A stretch of 64,000 nt of DNA from Arthrobotrys musiformis (taxonomy: Eukaryota; Ascomycota; Orbiliomycetes; Orbiliales; Orbiliaceae). The notes under the pieces are model-generated. The model was given only the letters and a program-made list of their open reading frames with translations. It did no database searches and was not told the origin of the DNA. Position numbers and translations under genes: made by a program. This document shows, in pieces, positions 10,925 through 24,140 of this stretch (within the stretch, counting starts at the first letter, position 1; each line of letters starts with the position of its first letter). The stretch lies in the NCBI GenBank assembly GCA_036971715.1, contig JAVHJL010000001.1:3968001-4032000 (forward strand). The letters run 5' to 3'.

Positions 10925-11806
10925 GGTGAAATCCATGCAATCCAAAAAAACGTTGACAAAGCATTGAGTTAAGAATCTTCGGTTCATGTGTTCGCATCTG
11001 CAATATGGTGGAAAAAATACCGGTCGAATATATGGGCTGTGCGAATGTGCATGCATGATGAGGTGTCGGTGCGGCCACTGGCGCATGGCTTTGGCGAGAA
11101 ATTCTGGGTTGACACAAGCAAAACATCAGTATAGTGCTTACTAGGTACATGTTTTTCGTTAAGAAACAAAAAGAATAGGAGAGATAAATTTTCTTTAAAA
11201 TGAAAATTCGAATTCGTATGGTGTAGTTGAAGGTGCGTTACGGAAAATACATATTTGGACTTTTAGATAGCAACTATTCACGCCAGTATAGATTCTTCCA
11301 ATTATATGGCGTTTGATACCACGGTGGGCAATGGTAAGTTTGCCTCTACTAGTTACGATAGGTATATTCCTTCACGAGTGATGTGGCCGGCCGTGTGTTT
11401 GGCGTGCGATGGCCAGCGATGACATGTCCATATTCTTTCTGGTTCTTGCCAAAAGTGTGAGACTGGCCTGATCGCCGTTAGCCTCGATTCCAAAGAGCAC
11501 CAAACTGGGATGGGTACGTGGGCATAAAGAAATGGACGACTGTTAAGGCATATGTATATAAACTAGTGTTTTGGATGCATGAAATTCTTATCGATGCATT
11601 GTGCGAAGTCCAAATTAATCTGCTGCCGACTCGGAGCAGCAGCACAGTCCTTGGCTAGAAAAATATAATATATATATATATTTCTTCTTGATCTTTATCA
11701 TATTGGGATTGCGGCAGGCCGAGGCCTCATAAATAACCTAGTTTTCCACTTTGAAATTCACCATTTCGCCGATTCGAAGTCGTCAAACTCCGTGGAAGGT
11801 TTGAAA
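10925..11806. other. Intergenic, upstream of the CorA-like gene
   Basis: An AT run (about 11667-11685, TA-dinucleotide rich) lies about 130 nt upstream of the next start and may act as a promoter element. No exon is supported. Confidence 0.4.
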
Positions 11807-14037
11807 ATGGGTGAAGAATCAACAGAGGGAATGAATGACCCTAGCGGCGAAAGGGTTTGGCAAATATGGCCGAGAGACTGTGCTCGAGAAGACCGACTCT
11901 ATACAGCGGTAGATGGAAAACACGACTCCAATTTCCTTTCAGACATCGCCCGAGACCGACTTTTTTGCGACACCGCAAAGAACCTTGTCACAGCAAATGT
12001 ATATACTTCCGCTGGCGCTGGATGGGGTCGAGTGTCTACATCGGGAGAAGAATTCGAAGATGTACAAGGAAAGAGATCTTGCATTATCCGCTCGCCTGAC
12101 GACTTGGAAAATCACCTTGATGCGCTGCTGCTGGATACACCTGCTCAAACTATATCTTAGTAAGACCCCCGGCCGACTCCAACCCCTCGATCACAAGAAG
12201 TTTGCGCTGCCTCGGATTCGGTCCCTTTCGTAAATTTAATCTATAGTTACTTTGGCATGGTCACCACCAAAAGTTGATGATATCAAAGCCTCAAATTTAA
12301 AAATTCCTTCAGTATATTACGATAGCACTATAGTTGGGACGGGCGTGTATAGACTAACGATTTGAGCTGGAATTTTAGCTTCATCGAGCCCCAGTATTCT
12401 TGGGGAAGGTTACAAATATCGGAAGAGGTTGCAAGAAGATTGTTTTCTTCTCTGCCCGTACACCAACAGTTCATATCAATCGTCTCTGCATTCGGGGAAA
12501 AGATTAGCCCAGTAGAGCAAAGTTACTTGACGTACTTCGATCGAATTCAAATCCTGAACCCGTTTCGGACATTTAGAAGCACAGATTCGGCGATATTTAC
12601 ACAGACTTGTGGATACGGTATGTAAATAGTCAAGCCTAATATGTTCTTCGAAAATCAGTTTCACATATCGGGTACTTTTGCTAACATGCTATATGTGGCG
12701 CTAGATCTCGGATATCTATATAAATATGTTGATTTGCACGGGAGGGAGTTGCCAAAGGACCCGTTCGTCATTAGGCAGACGGGGGTATATCATAAATATG
12801 ATCCTCAGGCCAAAAGATCAGTTTGGATATTTATTCAACCCTCGGAAAGCCTAAAGGAGCGACTCGACGCTCTTTTTTCTCGATACAAGGATAACCCAGT
12901 CGACCTCGCTCTCCAAATCGAAATCCACTTTCTGGTGCTCACGCATGCCGCCAAGAACTGGAGACCATACATCAAGTACCTGGAGGATAAATTTGACAAG
13001 ATAGTACGTAATACGGTTGGGCGAGCCCGGCCTGCATGGTTTCTTGCTTGGCCCCTTCACCTTTACGCGGGTATCTAATTTCCTAGCCAGACCGAGAAAG
13101 GGTTTTACTCAAACCTAGATCTAGAAGCAGATTCCCCAGGCTCCAAAATCAATTTCAAAGACGTTCGAGAAATTCACTTTTTCATGGACAAACTTCGGAC
13201 AATACTGCAACTTATTCAGATGGACACCCAGATTGCAAAGAAAGTACAACAACTTCTTAGGCGACTTCGAAATCGTTGGGTTCAGGAAACGGCTTTAAAT
13301 ATTTTAACACCAAGACTAGAGGATGTTTGTGATCGATTTGAACAGCATCTTTATGATCTTTCCGGCCATGAATCGCGAATCAACATGCTCATAATGCGAG
13401 CGAATGATATCTCTAGATTGGTATGCTACCCAGCCACATCTCGTTTTAGCTAACCACTTGTTCCTTCCGCTACTCCAACCCTTCGATTTTTACTTAGATC
13501 TTTGCCTATATTTTCAATTTTCGACATCTATCTAACGATCGCACCTCAAATTTCAGGTACAGCAGATAATCGAATATAGAACGGGGCAATTTAGCCAAGC
13601 AACAAATAGTAAACTTAACGGTCTAGTTTCGAACGCCGTTGGTCAAGGGGAATCTATCCACATATTAGCAAGGAAAGGAGCAAAGGATACGAAAATGATG
13701 AAACTTTTCACAATATTCACCGTGATATTTTTACCCGGAACATTCATAGCAGTATGTTAGCAATATTTGAACTCCGGATTTTATGCCTCGCCGATATGAA
13801 TGCTAACGAAGTTCTTTACAGTCTATCTTTGGGACGAATTTCTTCGCTTTTGACACTGATTCAAATAGACTCATCGTGGCATCGAACATCTGGATATATT
13901 TCTTGATATCATGCGCAATTACCTGTAGCCTGACAGCTGGGTGGATTGTTTACAGACGCGTAAAGAGAAGATCACGCCACAGCTTGGAGGGTGCTAACGG
14001 TAAAATAGCTGACGGTGCTCCCGAATCAAAGGTTTGA
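11807..14037 (+). CDS. CorA-like Mg2+/divalent cation transporter
   Basis: Six exons (11807-12159, 12379-12617, 12705-13003, 13091-13420, 13557-13751, 13822-14037) join in phase to 543 residues. The N-terminal part is variable and acidic. From about residue 118 it follows the fungal CorA-like pattern: FIEPQYSWGRL, FGEK, then DPFVIRQTGVYHKYDP, WIFIQPSESL and NWRPYIKYLEDKF. A long helical stretch (KLRTILQLIQMDTQIAKK, RANDISRLVQQIIEYR) corresponds to the CorA stalk. Two membrane helices sit near the C terminus: FTIFTVIFLPGTFIASIFGTNFF and IWIYFLISCAITCSLTAGWIV. The loop signature is GTN (residues 476-478) instead of the canonical GMN that selects hydrated Mg2+. This substitution is common in fungal CorA-like proteins and makes the true ion uncertain. 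Intron 1 (219 nt) is the longest and its placement the least certain. Confidence 0.85.
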
Positions 14038-16014
14038 AAGGAATTTGCAACTGGCTGGTCCTTTCGCTATAATGGCGGCATTCAATATCAAGGGAAAACC
14101 TTTCCCGCGGAGCCAGCAGAAATATGAAGCAGTAATTACTACGTGTAATGTATAGGTAGGAAGGTCTGTACGAGATTGATCAATTGTAACACTGTATACT
14201 ACTGCACCTAGTGCTTGTCGAAATTTCTACCTATATATAACTATCAAATCTGTCCTGATCCCTACCATCTATTTCAAAAAAGAAACTACAAAGAAAGGAG
14301 GAGTGAAAGAGAGAAGGGATAAGAAAACATAAATAATTCCGCGGTTTCTAGTTCTATCCACCAGCAAAAGCAACTAACAATAATTGGAAAACGTCGAATG
14401 GTTAAGACGACAGAACACAGACAATTTATATACAAAGTAGAACCAGCCCCGCGGTACTCAACGTGTAACAGCTGACTGAAATCGGATACATGGAAACGAT
14501 GGTGAGATGCATGTGCGATAAAATGATGATGATGGATCTAAAAGTCCTCCCAAAAGCGAGCAAAAGGATAACGTTAAAAGAACAGAAAGCCCACTATGCT
14601 AGAGTACAAAAAGCAAATAAAATATATACAAAAGGAGAACGTATGTGTGCTCGTAGCGGTAAACAAGATGATACCGCTCATGATCATGCAAGGGAGGCAA
14701 AAGCGGATACAGAAACGCCAAAAGAGAAAATCCGCCAAGTAAAAGTAGCGAGACTCGCAGGAAAACAGCTGCAGTTAACTGCAGTTTGGTGAGAATAGAA
14801 GTATAGGCTATGATTTATGCGTGGATATTGACAAATGAAAATCGACTGACTGGCGCTTGATAAAGTCTCAGGCGGGCAAGAGACAAAGGAAATTTTATAG
14901 GGCTGACCTAGTGAGAATAACAAAAGAAACTGGAGTTGGTATGCGTGTATACGTATCCGCTGGTAGGTAGGACCATCTCAGATGTATGACAGCTGTAGTG
15001 GTTTTTCTTTTCAAAAAAAAAAAAAAAAAAAAAAAAAAACTGCGGGAGATGCGGTTAGCCTATATTTCAAGTTATGGACTGAACCAAGGGAGAGGTACAC
15101 CGCCCCTTATTCAAGTGTGCACATATAGATGAGGATTGGGGGTTACGATATGTCATACCTCGAGTCGAGACGCCCATTTTTCGTGAGCTAGAGCGTTAGA
15201 ATTCTACCGATATCCAAGAAGCAACCGGTGCCTCTAAATAAGGAAGGGATGGATTCAGGATCCACGGAAGAATTTGGCCATGCGTGGAATCCGGAGAAGA
15301 GATTCGACCAAATGCTCGGTGTCAACGCTCAGGTATCTAAGCTTAAGTTGTAAGACACCTCCAGCATAACCTTAGTGGTGATATTGAAGCTATATCCTCA
15401 AGATGTCAGAACATTTCTCCATGTTTATACTGGGTTGCCTTTTGCGCAACAAAAGAATCTCAAAATTTCGACGGTTACTTACAATTTGCGGAAGTTGTGC
15501 CTTTTGAATGCCGTTTTGACAGAGAGGTCGGTGCCTTATAATTATTTTTAGGTCAGATATTTTATCTTGATCGTGGGTTTTCGGGTGGATTATTTTGATG
15601 AACTTACATCCTGGCCCGGGAATACATTTAGATTTGGAAATCCTCCCATTGACAAAAGATATTGTATAGGGTCCCGTAGGGCTTTCATGTAGGCCATTGA
15701 CGTGATTCTCAAACTCTTGTTCATGCACTTCTCATAGTTAGCATACCTTATCATCCCTTATAGAGCTAAATGCGGATTTGGGGGGCATACATTTTGAGAC
15801 ATCGATAGGCACTTCATCAAGGATAGGTGATATTATCGCCATAGGGGTCAGGGGTTGGGAGCGCGAACGCGGAAATCTCAGCCAACGAGCTGTGCTCGGA
15901 TACTCATATATGATTCTGTCTTTCACCGCACTAGAATACGAAATAAGATGTTAGTTCCTTCGATACTCGCCATATAATGGAAAATGGGCGTCTGGGAAGG
16001 GGTAGGGGGTTTTG
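14038..16014. other. Intergenic between convergent genes; possible extra minus-strand exons
   Basis: A poly(A) run lies at about 15016-15040. At 15945-15350 on the minus strand several stretches look coding and are bounded by good splice sites: an acceptor after TATTCTAG at 15931, a GTAAGT donor near 15614, and an acceptor TATAAG with a CTGAC branch site near 15550. One stretch reads MNKSLRITSMAYMKALRDPI and continues for about 30 residues. A continuous gene would need a 34-nt intron near 15790-15760, which is too short to trust. I describe it as a possible gene or pseudogene and do not call it. Confidence 0.3.
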
Positions 16015-18084
16015 TTACATTTTGCTCTTTGCCGCGAAGGTTCGAGGTGTTCCAGGTGCGTCCTCGTCTTCGTCCTCGCACTGGTTAATGAGGCACCTTT
16101 GATTCGAATGCTGCATCAAGCATTGAAATATTCTTGCTGCAAGCTTGGGGCCCTCTTTTATGCGAGCCTCTGGGTTCGTATCGAAGAGATTTCTGATAAT
16201 CCTTGAGAGTCCACGGCCGTCGATCTTTTTTTCGTATTCTTTGGAGCGCGCTAGTTCGTTGAGCAAGTCATCAACGGTTTTTTTGATTTCAACACTTCTT
16301 CCATCTTTACACGTTCTATAGAGGGCTCTTTGGAGTAGTGATGTGTCTTCGTGCTCTAGTCGAAGAGACCTGTACAGCCGAGGTCGTTCAATGCCAAGGA
16401 TCGTGTACATAGCTGCCTCGAAGCAGATTTGGCCAAATGAATAAAGATCGTGGGATTTGCAGGTGTTCAAAAGCTGTTTCGTTTTTTCTGCCTCAGATCT
16501 TTGAGGATTGCCACGTAGTCCAGTCCTGTCGCTAAATGTCCTGGCCGGGGGGTCTCCGAAGGTGGTACCATGAAGGTCCTTCTTGTATAATTCGAGGTCC
16601 GGTATTTGTAGTTGTTTCAATACCGAGGGGACTTTGGACTTCGGAATACCCATTTCGCCAAAGTCGGCTACCGTCAGGTAACCGTGCGGCATGACCATCA
16701 GATTCGCCAACGTGAGATCTAAATGGAAGCACCTCTTTTTGTGAAGGGACACCAGAGTTTTCGCCAGTTTCCCAACCTCATGCCACAGCTTCTCTATTGG
16801 GATTTGGATCTGCGGTCGGGCTTGTTTCAGTGTGATTGTAAGATACTGCTCCAGGCTACAAATCGCACGAGGGTAGACTATGCAAAATCTCCCCCGGCAG
16901 AAGAAGGCAGAAAGTGGGGCAAGAACGCTTGGTCGATGAGCCTTTGGGGCTCTCTTGACAGCTTTGTTTACAACCCACCACTCCCGGACCCCTTGGGAAA
17001 GCTCCTTAAACACCTTAACGACGAATGGGCGATAGGTCGGAGTCTATGTGCATAGTCATAAAGTCAGTGTGACGGGATGCAATATTTTTTTTATATAATT
17101 ATGTGGGTATACGGTAGAACAGAAGATCATGGTCGTACTTACCCCAAAGGTAGTATCTTCTCCTTCTGCTCTTGCTTTATACTGAGGCTGGAAAAAGGAT
17201 TCATGTACAGAGCTTCCATGACCTTCGATTCCTACGAAAACTATTAAAGCTTCGCCGGGCGAGTGATGTCCATCGGCTCCGTCAGTCCCGCCTCGGTTAA
17301 GTATTGCAACATCGGCTAAGATTGGGAGAGAATCGTTTTCTTCTAATATATGTACTGTGCGTGGTTGAGAGAAGATATCCTTCATGAAGTATTGTGGATG
17401 CGAGGAGAGTAGCGTTTCATGTATTTTGCCTCTTAGGATGTTAGTTTTCAATTCAGTACCACCTGGTCTCTCAGTGGTATCATCCTGGTCGTTGAAGCGC
17501 AGCACGAATTCGACACCAGTGGTGGATGATTTAATTCTGCAGTAATCCCTTCTATCGACACCCAAGACTCCAAGATCAAACCGCTTGAGAGAATACATGG
17601 CGGAGGCATTGGGAATATCCTTCGATTGGTTGTGTATTAGATACAAAATATACCATGGAATCCGATTCTTGATAAGCCAGAAGAAACTTTGCAAATAGGA
17701 ATCCAAGATTTGCTTCTGCAGGTATGAAATGGGGAGTTTTCCTTCTGTGGAAGATTCAGGGATAACATTAATGTTGAAAATCGCGCCTGATTTGGCGCAG
17801 TTACAGAGATTGCATTCGCAGGTAGGAAATAACAGGCCATGGAAAACTTTATGGTCATTGAGCTCTGTTTCAAAGATCTCTCGGAGTTTTGATTGAGGAA
17901 AGGAAAAATGGCGATTGGGTCTGGGTGAGGCTGGGGACGAGACCAGATTAGGCCCCGATTCTTTGTTTTTCTGCTCGTTTACAGAGCTCCCTGGAAGGTA
18001 GGGGGGATGCCATGTCTCGATTGCACCGTTGGCGACGATAGGGTCGAGCTTATCGAGTAACCACTGAAGCTTGCAGGGCGACAT
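16015..18084 (-). CDS. Divergent protein kinase-like protein
   Basis: Two exons (18084-17143 and 17043-16015) joined across a 99-nt intron (GTAAGT...CATAG) give 656 residues. The first 230 residues have no recognisable domain and include a Cys-rich patch (CECNLCNCAK). A kinase fold follows. The candidate ATP-anchoring lysine is K324 in RPFVVKVFKE. The catalytic loop is HLDLTLANL (421-429), with HLD where HRD is usual but Asp423 and Asn428 kept. The Mg2+-binding DFG is at 441-443 (VADFGEMG). The glycine-rich loop is not clear; the EGHGSSVHESFF region precedes the lysine at unusual distance. An acidic run (CEDEDEDAPG) lies near the C terminus. It is probably a fungal-specific Ser/Thr-type kinase, with unknown substrate. 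It converges with the CorA-like gene, with 2 kb between the stops. Confidence 0.8.
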
Positions 18085-21000
18085 AGCTTAGGTAATATCA
18101 ATGCAAATTTGAATAGAAAAAATGACAATCAATAAGAAAGGGTGGGGTCGATCGAGTCGATTACTGGTTTTGGGTATTCGCTGGCAATTATCGATTTTCT
18201 TCGGACTATAGTAAAGAAGGGGGCAAAAACGAAGGAGCTCTTACAGCTATATTTGTACTCATCAATCTCTGAATGGTGATTTGTATCTTTCTTTATCCAC
18301 TGCATCAGGGCTGCATTGCAACTTGAGATACTATTCGGAATTTCCATCGTCTTGATAGGGTGATGACTATAGCTTCACAGACCTGCTGTACATGTGTACC
18401 TGGATGCGAGTCCTTCAGCCACTAAAGCAGTGTTGATTTGCTGTAAAGACTAAGCTACTCCCTATCTAAGTCGAAATAAGAGAAAGCAATTACATTCGAG
18501 GCACCCATGGAAGCACCAAATGATGAAGTGTCATGCCTATACTCACGCCCAAGGGATCATTCGCCAACTTTCAGGCAGGCCTGACAGAGAAAACATTGTA
18601 ATTCAAAGAAGGAATAACAATGGTATTGCTTCCCAATAGACGTGGCAGTCGATTGATCGCTGGGTTCAAAACTTCATCGCTACTTTGCTTCCATAGCTTT
18701 GCTCTGACGCATCGATGTATATGATATATCAATATCCGAATGCACCTTTATTTTATATATTAACTATTATACTTCGTCCGCAAAAGCTGCGAACCTGCGT
18801 GATTTCAGGTTACGCAAAATAAAACTCCCTTTCTTTTTTTGTTTAGATTCGCTAAGTATACGATTTTGAAGAAATCATAGGCCCCGAATCACATATTTTC
18901 CGCTGTCAGTTTTTTCGGGTCCACAACGGCCATAAAGGCATCCAGCGAAGTAGTATGATATGGCTATCCCGAGTACCATAGGGGGAATCACGCCAAACAA
19001 ACCATATGTACAAAAAGAACACTCGAAAGTCTTGGAATAGAATTCAACATATACAGATGAATTCGAAGTTAAGAAGGATCACCAAGACCGAGTCCACGCA
19101 AAGTAGATTGCTTCTTTACTTGTCCGCAACAAGCAAAGCCAAAGCAAGTTAAGTTGTACCGCTGACTTGTCACACTCACTAATCTGACATGCCATGTCAT
19201 ATCGAATCTCGGTGTCGATATACGTCGCCGGCATCCATTCTCGACGCCAACAAACTCGCCCGTATTTTTGTTTCCATCCACTTGGAAGTTTACACGATCG
19301 TATACGAAGATCTAGAACAGCAAATACCCTGAATCTTATAATACCGATATATACTTCCTTTCTTCCCCCGGGCCGCTTCAACAAGTAAGCCACACTCTTT
19401 ACCTTACATTCCAACCGCGAAAATCCTTCTATACATTCAACTGTAGTATACCTATTATGCGTTTCGTATGCGTTTCGTATGCGCATGCAACTCTACATAA
19501 TTCCCCGGTACGCCCTGGGTTCATGCAGCGAGAACTGCCGCACAAGCCCCAACCACCAAATTGATGGCCCAGAAACCCGTGCAAGAAATTACCACACTCG
19601 GGGCGTTTGGTTGCTCTAAGTCTTCAAGTTCCCGTTGTCTAGCCGTTCCGGGAACTGTCCGCCCGGTTCACCTCAACAAATACGAACACAAGCAAGATTC
19701 AATTCATTGTCAGTATTTTTAGAAGCTAGTCAAGTAGGAACAAATCGGAAGGGGAAGTACGGCAAAAGCAAAGATCATATCACTGATGCAGTTGCGCAGC
19801 GCAGGAAAAACTTCCCGCGCCATACAGCAATTGGCAGCCACCAGTTGGCTTTGGAACGCTCGTGTTCTAATACGTTAGATGGGCAGTCGTTGGCAAAGTT
19901 ACTATGGCGGGCGGGCCTGAACGAGAGTTTCAGAAGAGGCAGGATGTGCTAGCGATGAGGTAAATGAATTTTAAGAGAATATATGTGTGTTTCTGCTGGC
20001 AGCAGTACTTGTAAAAGGGATTTCTACATCAATTTTGTGCGTGCGGGGTCTACACAGACGCTCGGAGATATTCGTCTCTTTTTGTGTTGGGTTGAGGCTA
20101 CACTTGTTGCAATTTTTTTGGTACTACTTCAAAAATTCAAGCATGATTCGAAGATTCGCATGATATACCGATATAGATTCGAATTGATTCTCTCAATGAT
20201 CTTTTAAATATTTTGGCACATATGAAATTATTGAGACATGATATCGCCCCAAATCGAAATCAAGTGGGGTTATAATTATAGCCGGCCCGTCCCTTCCCCC
20301 AAAAGAGGATTAGGACATGCACAAGCATCTGACGCTAACTACTTACGTAGGGATAGTGATTGCAACGGCTTGCAATTCGCTCCAGACCATGCTTACAATT
20401 GCGTCGCTCATCACCTAGACTTTCAGCTCCAGTTCCCTCGTGCAGACGGTGCAAACGGTGCAGTGCAGTGCAGCATGCATTTCTCGTCATTTTCCCCTCA
20501 CAAACGTTAAACAATCCCACGGAGGATACGCTGGTATACATACATGCGCTCCATACAGCTGGAGCCGGTATTCAAAGTACTCTGTACCTGATTGCAATTG
20601 TTTTCGAAGGAAAATTTTTTTTTTCGTCATTCCATTAGTAACGATATAGAGTGTCGAGGCAGCTCATCGGATCGAAGAGATGCAATGGCCTAGCCTCGAA
20701 TCCAGCAATGACCCTTGGATCGCTTAAAACAAAGGTTCTATGCATGTAAGCATATACATCCCGGACCCCCGCCCGAGGGCTCCCGCTATAGTAAGTGGTG
20801 GGGGGAATATTTCGACTGTGTATAGTACAATATTTCAAACTGGCAGCGATTGGGACATTACCAATTACGCTGACTGGCCTTACATCGGAACATGCGCATA
20901 CATGGAGGTAAAAAAAAAAAACCTTTGAATGCAGAGATATATCCCAATATCCCCTCCGGGTGATCTATATCCGGGAGCTAGATCCTTCTCTAGAAAACTT

Positions 21001-22413
21001 CCCGAGCGGTATTCCCAAGTGGTTTGGGCCTACCCCTCTAGAATACAAGCCCGGTAAGCCGCGTTGGTTCCAAAGTACTGAGAAAGTACTTGAGTAACCT
21101 CCATATATATTCGCTATTAAATTGTATTTCTGCTTTATAAATTCATGAAGCCCGCATCGATATATCGCATGTGTGGCTGTCACGATACGTGGCTGAGCTT
21201 CTGCGGAACTGAGTGCACCTCGTCGTCATGTCTCACTGGCGGCCAATCACGGCCAGCTTATGACCGTTGCACACTAGTTATAGAGTTGCGTCAATGCTCA
21301 TCGATTCTGATGTACATATACATGTGCTTTGCAGGACACTGTACTGTATACTAGCCGACCCCGAAAGCCCGGGAACCTCTCTAAGGTATTTTCCGGTGTA
21401 CCGGGCGGGATCATTCGAAGTATATCGTATACAAATATACTGACGATTTTTCTCAACGTTCGACAACAGACTGTGCAGTGCATTCATGGCGTTTCTATTG
21501 TGACTTGGCCAACATGTCTGTCATGTCCACGTCTTCAGATATTGAGATCCGAGCGTCTGGTTTCCAAGTTGTGGCTATCACGTCGATTGTTCCGAGAGAT
21601 TCCAGCCTGGTCGACGCAAAAATTTTTTGTTCATAGTATGCTAGCAGCTATACGTAACGTTAACCTGCGTAGAAGAAAAAATTTTCTTCGGTGCATGATC
21701 TGACACAAGGTATACGGCATATCTACAAACGCAAATATTCTTATCCAGAGCACAGTATCTAGACAAAGGCTGTTGATAATTGTATCTATCGACATATTCG
21801 AATTCACCTGCGTTTTGCAGCGCTTTTCTCATTTTTTTTTTTTTTTTTCGGTATGCTTTTGTCTCGTACCCGGACTACCGGGTGGCTTTGCTTTCTTCCT
21901 GCAATTTTTTTTCGTTTCCTTTTCCTTTTCCTTTTTTTTTTTTTTTTTAGAAACCTCTCGAAATCAAAGCGTACGCAGGCACTTAGGCATGTGTATTACA
22001 TGTAAGGAACCCATTTGGATTTTTTGCTTTTTATCTACTGAATGCAAGATATACAATCGTAAACGTCAGGCAGAATTTGAACAACTAGTAGCCTTCGCGC
22101 TTTGCCAGCAAATATACAGCGTGCGGGATGCCGGAACTTCAAACTGGCCGGCATCCTCGCGGGGACACCTGAATGCCAGCTCACATCATGTCAAGAAAGC
22201 CTTTATTGCTGTCTTCCTTGATAAGTTCTACCATTCCCTATATCCCGCGCACAGTTAGTATCATGGCTGACACGTCGACGAAGCTGTTTTTTTTTTTTCT
22301 TTCTTGGGGAAGAAGGAGAGTTCAAAAATTTTTGTTATCCTCCAGTTGGACACTGAGCCCAGGCGCAAGTCCCGGTGTAGACTCAAGGCTAACCGTCGAT
22401 CTACCCAAATTCT
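18085..22413. other. Gene-poor tract
   Basis: Over 4.3 kb I find only short open frames that overlap on opposite strands, none with paired splice sites or family motifs. T-rich runs lie at 21830-21850 and 21925-21950, and a short GTGCA repeat lies near 20450-20470. No tRNA fold was seen. It is probably intergenic or decayed sequence. Confidence 0.4.
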
Positions 22414-24140
22414 CTACCCCTTCGGGGTAGGCTGCGCAGGAGACAACCAAATTCCCAAAATATCCAAGAATTGTATGTGATTTGGCAGAGGGTGGGTGAA
22501 ATCATACCTCAGGCATAACAGGTGTTCCGTCCTCTCTCTTAACGTATCGGAACGGCATTTCTGTCGTTTCGTTTTTCGAAACTTTTAACTCTGGGAAATC
22601 CACGAAGGGTACTTTATCCAGGGGGACTGTGCAAAAAAAAAAACGATGAAATGTTAGCCGCGGTGTTCAAGATTGATGCACTCGATCAACCAGCCTCTCC
22701 ACGAAGTTGAGAGCGAGTTAGAGTGATTCTTGACTGGTTTTCTTCCAGATCTCACGTAAAATTTAACATGAGGTTACAACCGCTTGTGTGACCATGGGAT
22801 GAATACAAGCACTGCCCCTGTAAAGCCATGTACTATGGAAAGGCAACCAATCCACACTCAAGGCTGGCAACCATCCTCCCATATGAAAAGAAGCATGTCT
22901 CGCTCTACAAAGCGAATATGCATGGACCAATGAGGAAAGACGGAATACTACTTACTTTTATCCTCGACTACGAGCCTCGTAACCCGAACGGCTGTGTCCG
23001 TTGTCATTTGTACCGGACCGAGTCTTCGGCCAGTGAACCCATACTTGCGAAGTTCAGCGGTGCGGTCTGGAAATAAAACGTTAGGCAAGGTTCATTGATT
23101 CGTTATGTTTCAGGCTGGCGTGATGTCGTCTGGTCAGGCCTTCCCTTACCTCTCGGCGGATCATCTCCTACAGACCATGTGCCTCGTTAGTGCCTTACTC
23201 ATTAATCAAACAGCGTAGTGCGAATAATATTGGACTTCGGTTGCGATATCAAGCAAATTATTGTCTGCCAATTGGCCCCACCCCCAATACCAATTATAAC
23301 GCTAGATTGAAAGCGAATGGCCTTGTAGACTGACTTGGTCGCAGAAACCCAAGGTGACACAACTGAAAAAGCATCCCCAACTCCAGATTTGTTGAAAATC
23401 CGGTTATCTAGGCAATCGGAATCGTTTCCCTTAGCCTCCATTCTGGTTCATTCAAGTTGGCCGTCTGGCATCTAGGCTACCATTCTGGGCAGCTGAAGTT
23501 GACTATTTCCCTCGTATCCAGCGAACAATGTTCGTTGAGTTTTTGTGTCACGAGCTCTGCGACGCCACCATGACGGTTTTTCATGGCGTTAACTCCGATA
23601 GCATCGTGAGGTTTCACGAAGTACCTATATGCAGGTCTCATATACCGACTCCACAAAATCGCAATTATCCCAGCATACCCCAGCTTGTCTTTCGAAAGAT
23701 ATCATTCCTTCTCTTCCATTCTCCAGTAAAAATTTACTGAAATAAAATAATAATAATAAAAATAAAAATAAAAAGGGAACGAGAGCCTACCAACCCAATA
23801 TCCCCCCAAACACGAACCACTTAAAAACCTCCCCGTCCTCCGGGCACATATCCTTCTCCGCCCTGGGATCCAACAAACACACCTCCTCGGCCTTCAAGCC
23901 TTCCAACTTATTCACCTCCTCCATCGTCGCATCGAGGTTATCGTGCGCCTTGAGTTCCTCAGGTAGGTTTTCGAAAAGTTCGCGAGGGAGCGAGGTTAGA
24001 TGGAATGTTGGTTTGTTGGAGTTGGCGACGGATTCTGAACGTGGGCGGGTTTCGGTGGCTATAGTAAGGTATTCGAGTTTCGACCAGCCCTCGAGCTCGA
24101 CGTCGAGGTGTTCGACGACATAGTGTTTTGGGGTCGCCAT
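22414..24140 (-). CDS. sfm1: SPOUT-type protein arginine methyltransferase Sfm1
   Basis: Exons 24140-23795, 23167-23150, 23066-22956, 22626-22508 and 22431-22414 join in phase to 203 residues (yeast Sfm1 is a little over 200). Sfm1 methylates an arginine of ribosomal protein S3 in the cytoplasm. The N terminus reads MATPKHYVVEHLDVELEGWS, with the SRL-type block KLEYLTIATET. The family core spans exon joins: FVFGGILG-DDPPRDRTAELR, then KYGFTGRRLGPVQMTTDTAV and RLVVEDK-IPLDKVPFVDFPE. It ends KREDGTPVMPE-PTPKG. The knotted SAM-binding SPOUT fold is formed by this region. Two introns are unusually long for this window (627 and 329 nt). Exon 2 (18 nt) and exon 5 (18 nt) are tiny. The first donor is GTTGGT, a weak site. 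Exon identities are secure because every join restores the conserved core. Confidence 0.88.

Noticed and set aside
15016..15040. Poly(A) run as a sign of retroposition
   Set aside because: No coding or target-duplication sequence is attached; simple homopolymer runs are frequent in this window.
21773..22258. 161-codon plus-strand frame
   Set aside because: Its length is due to a T-rich tract giving Phe runs; there is no other protein-like feature.
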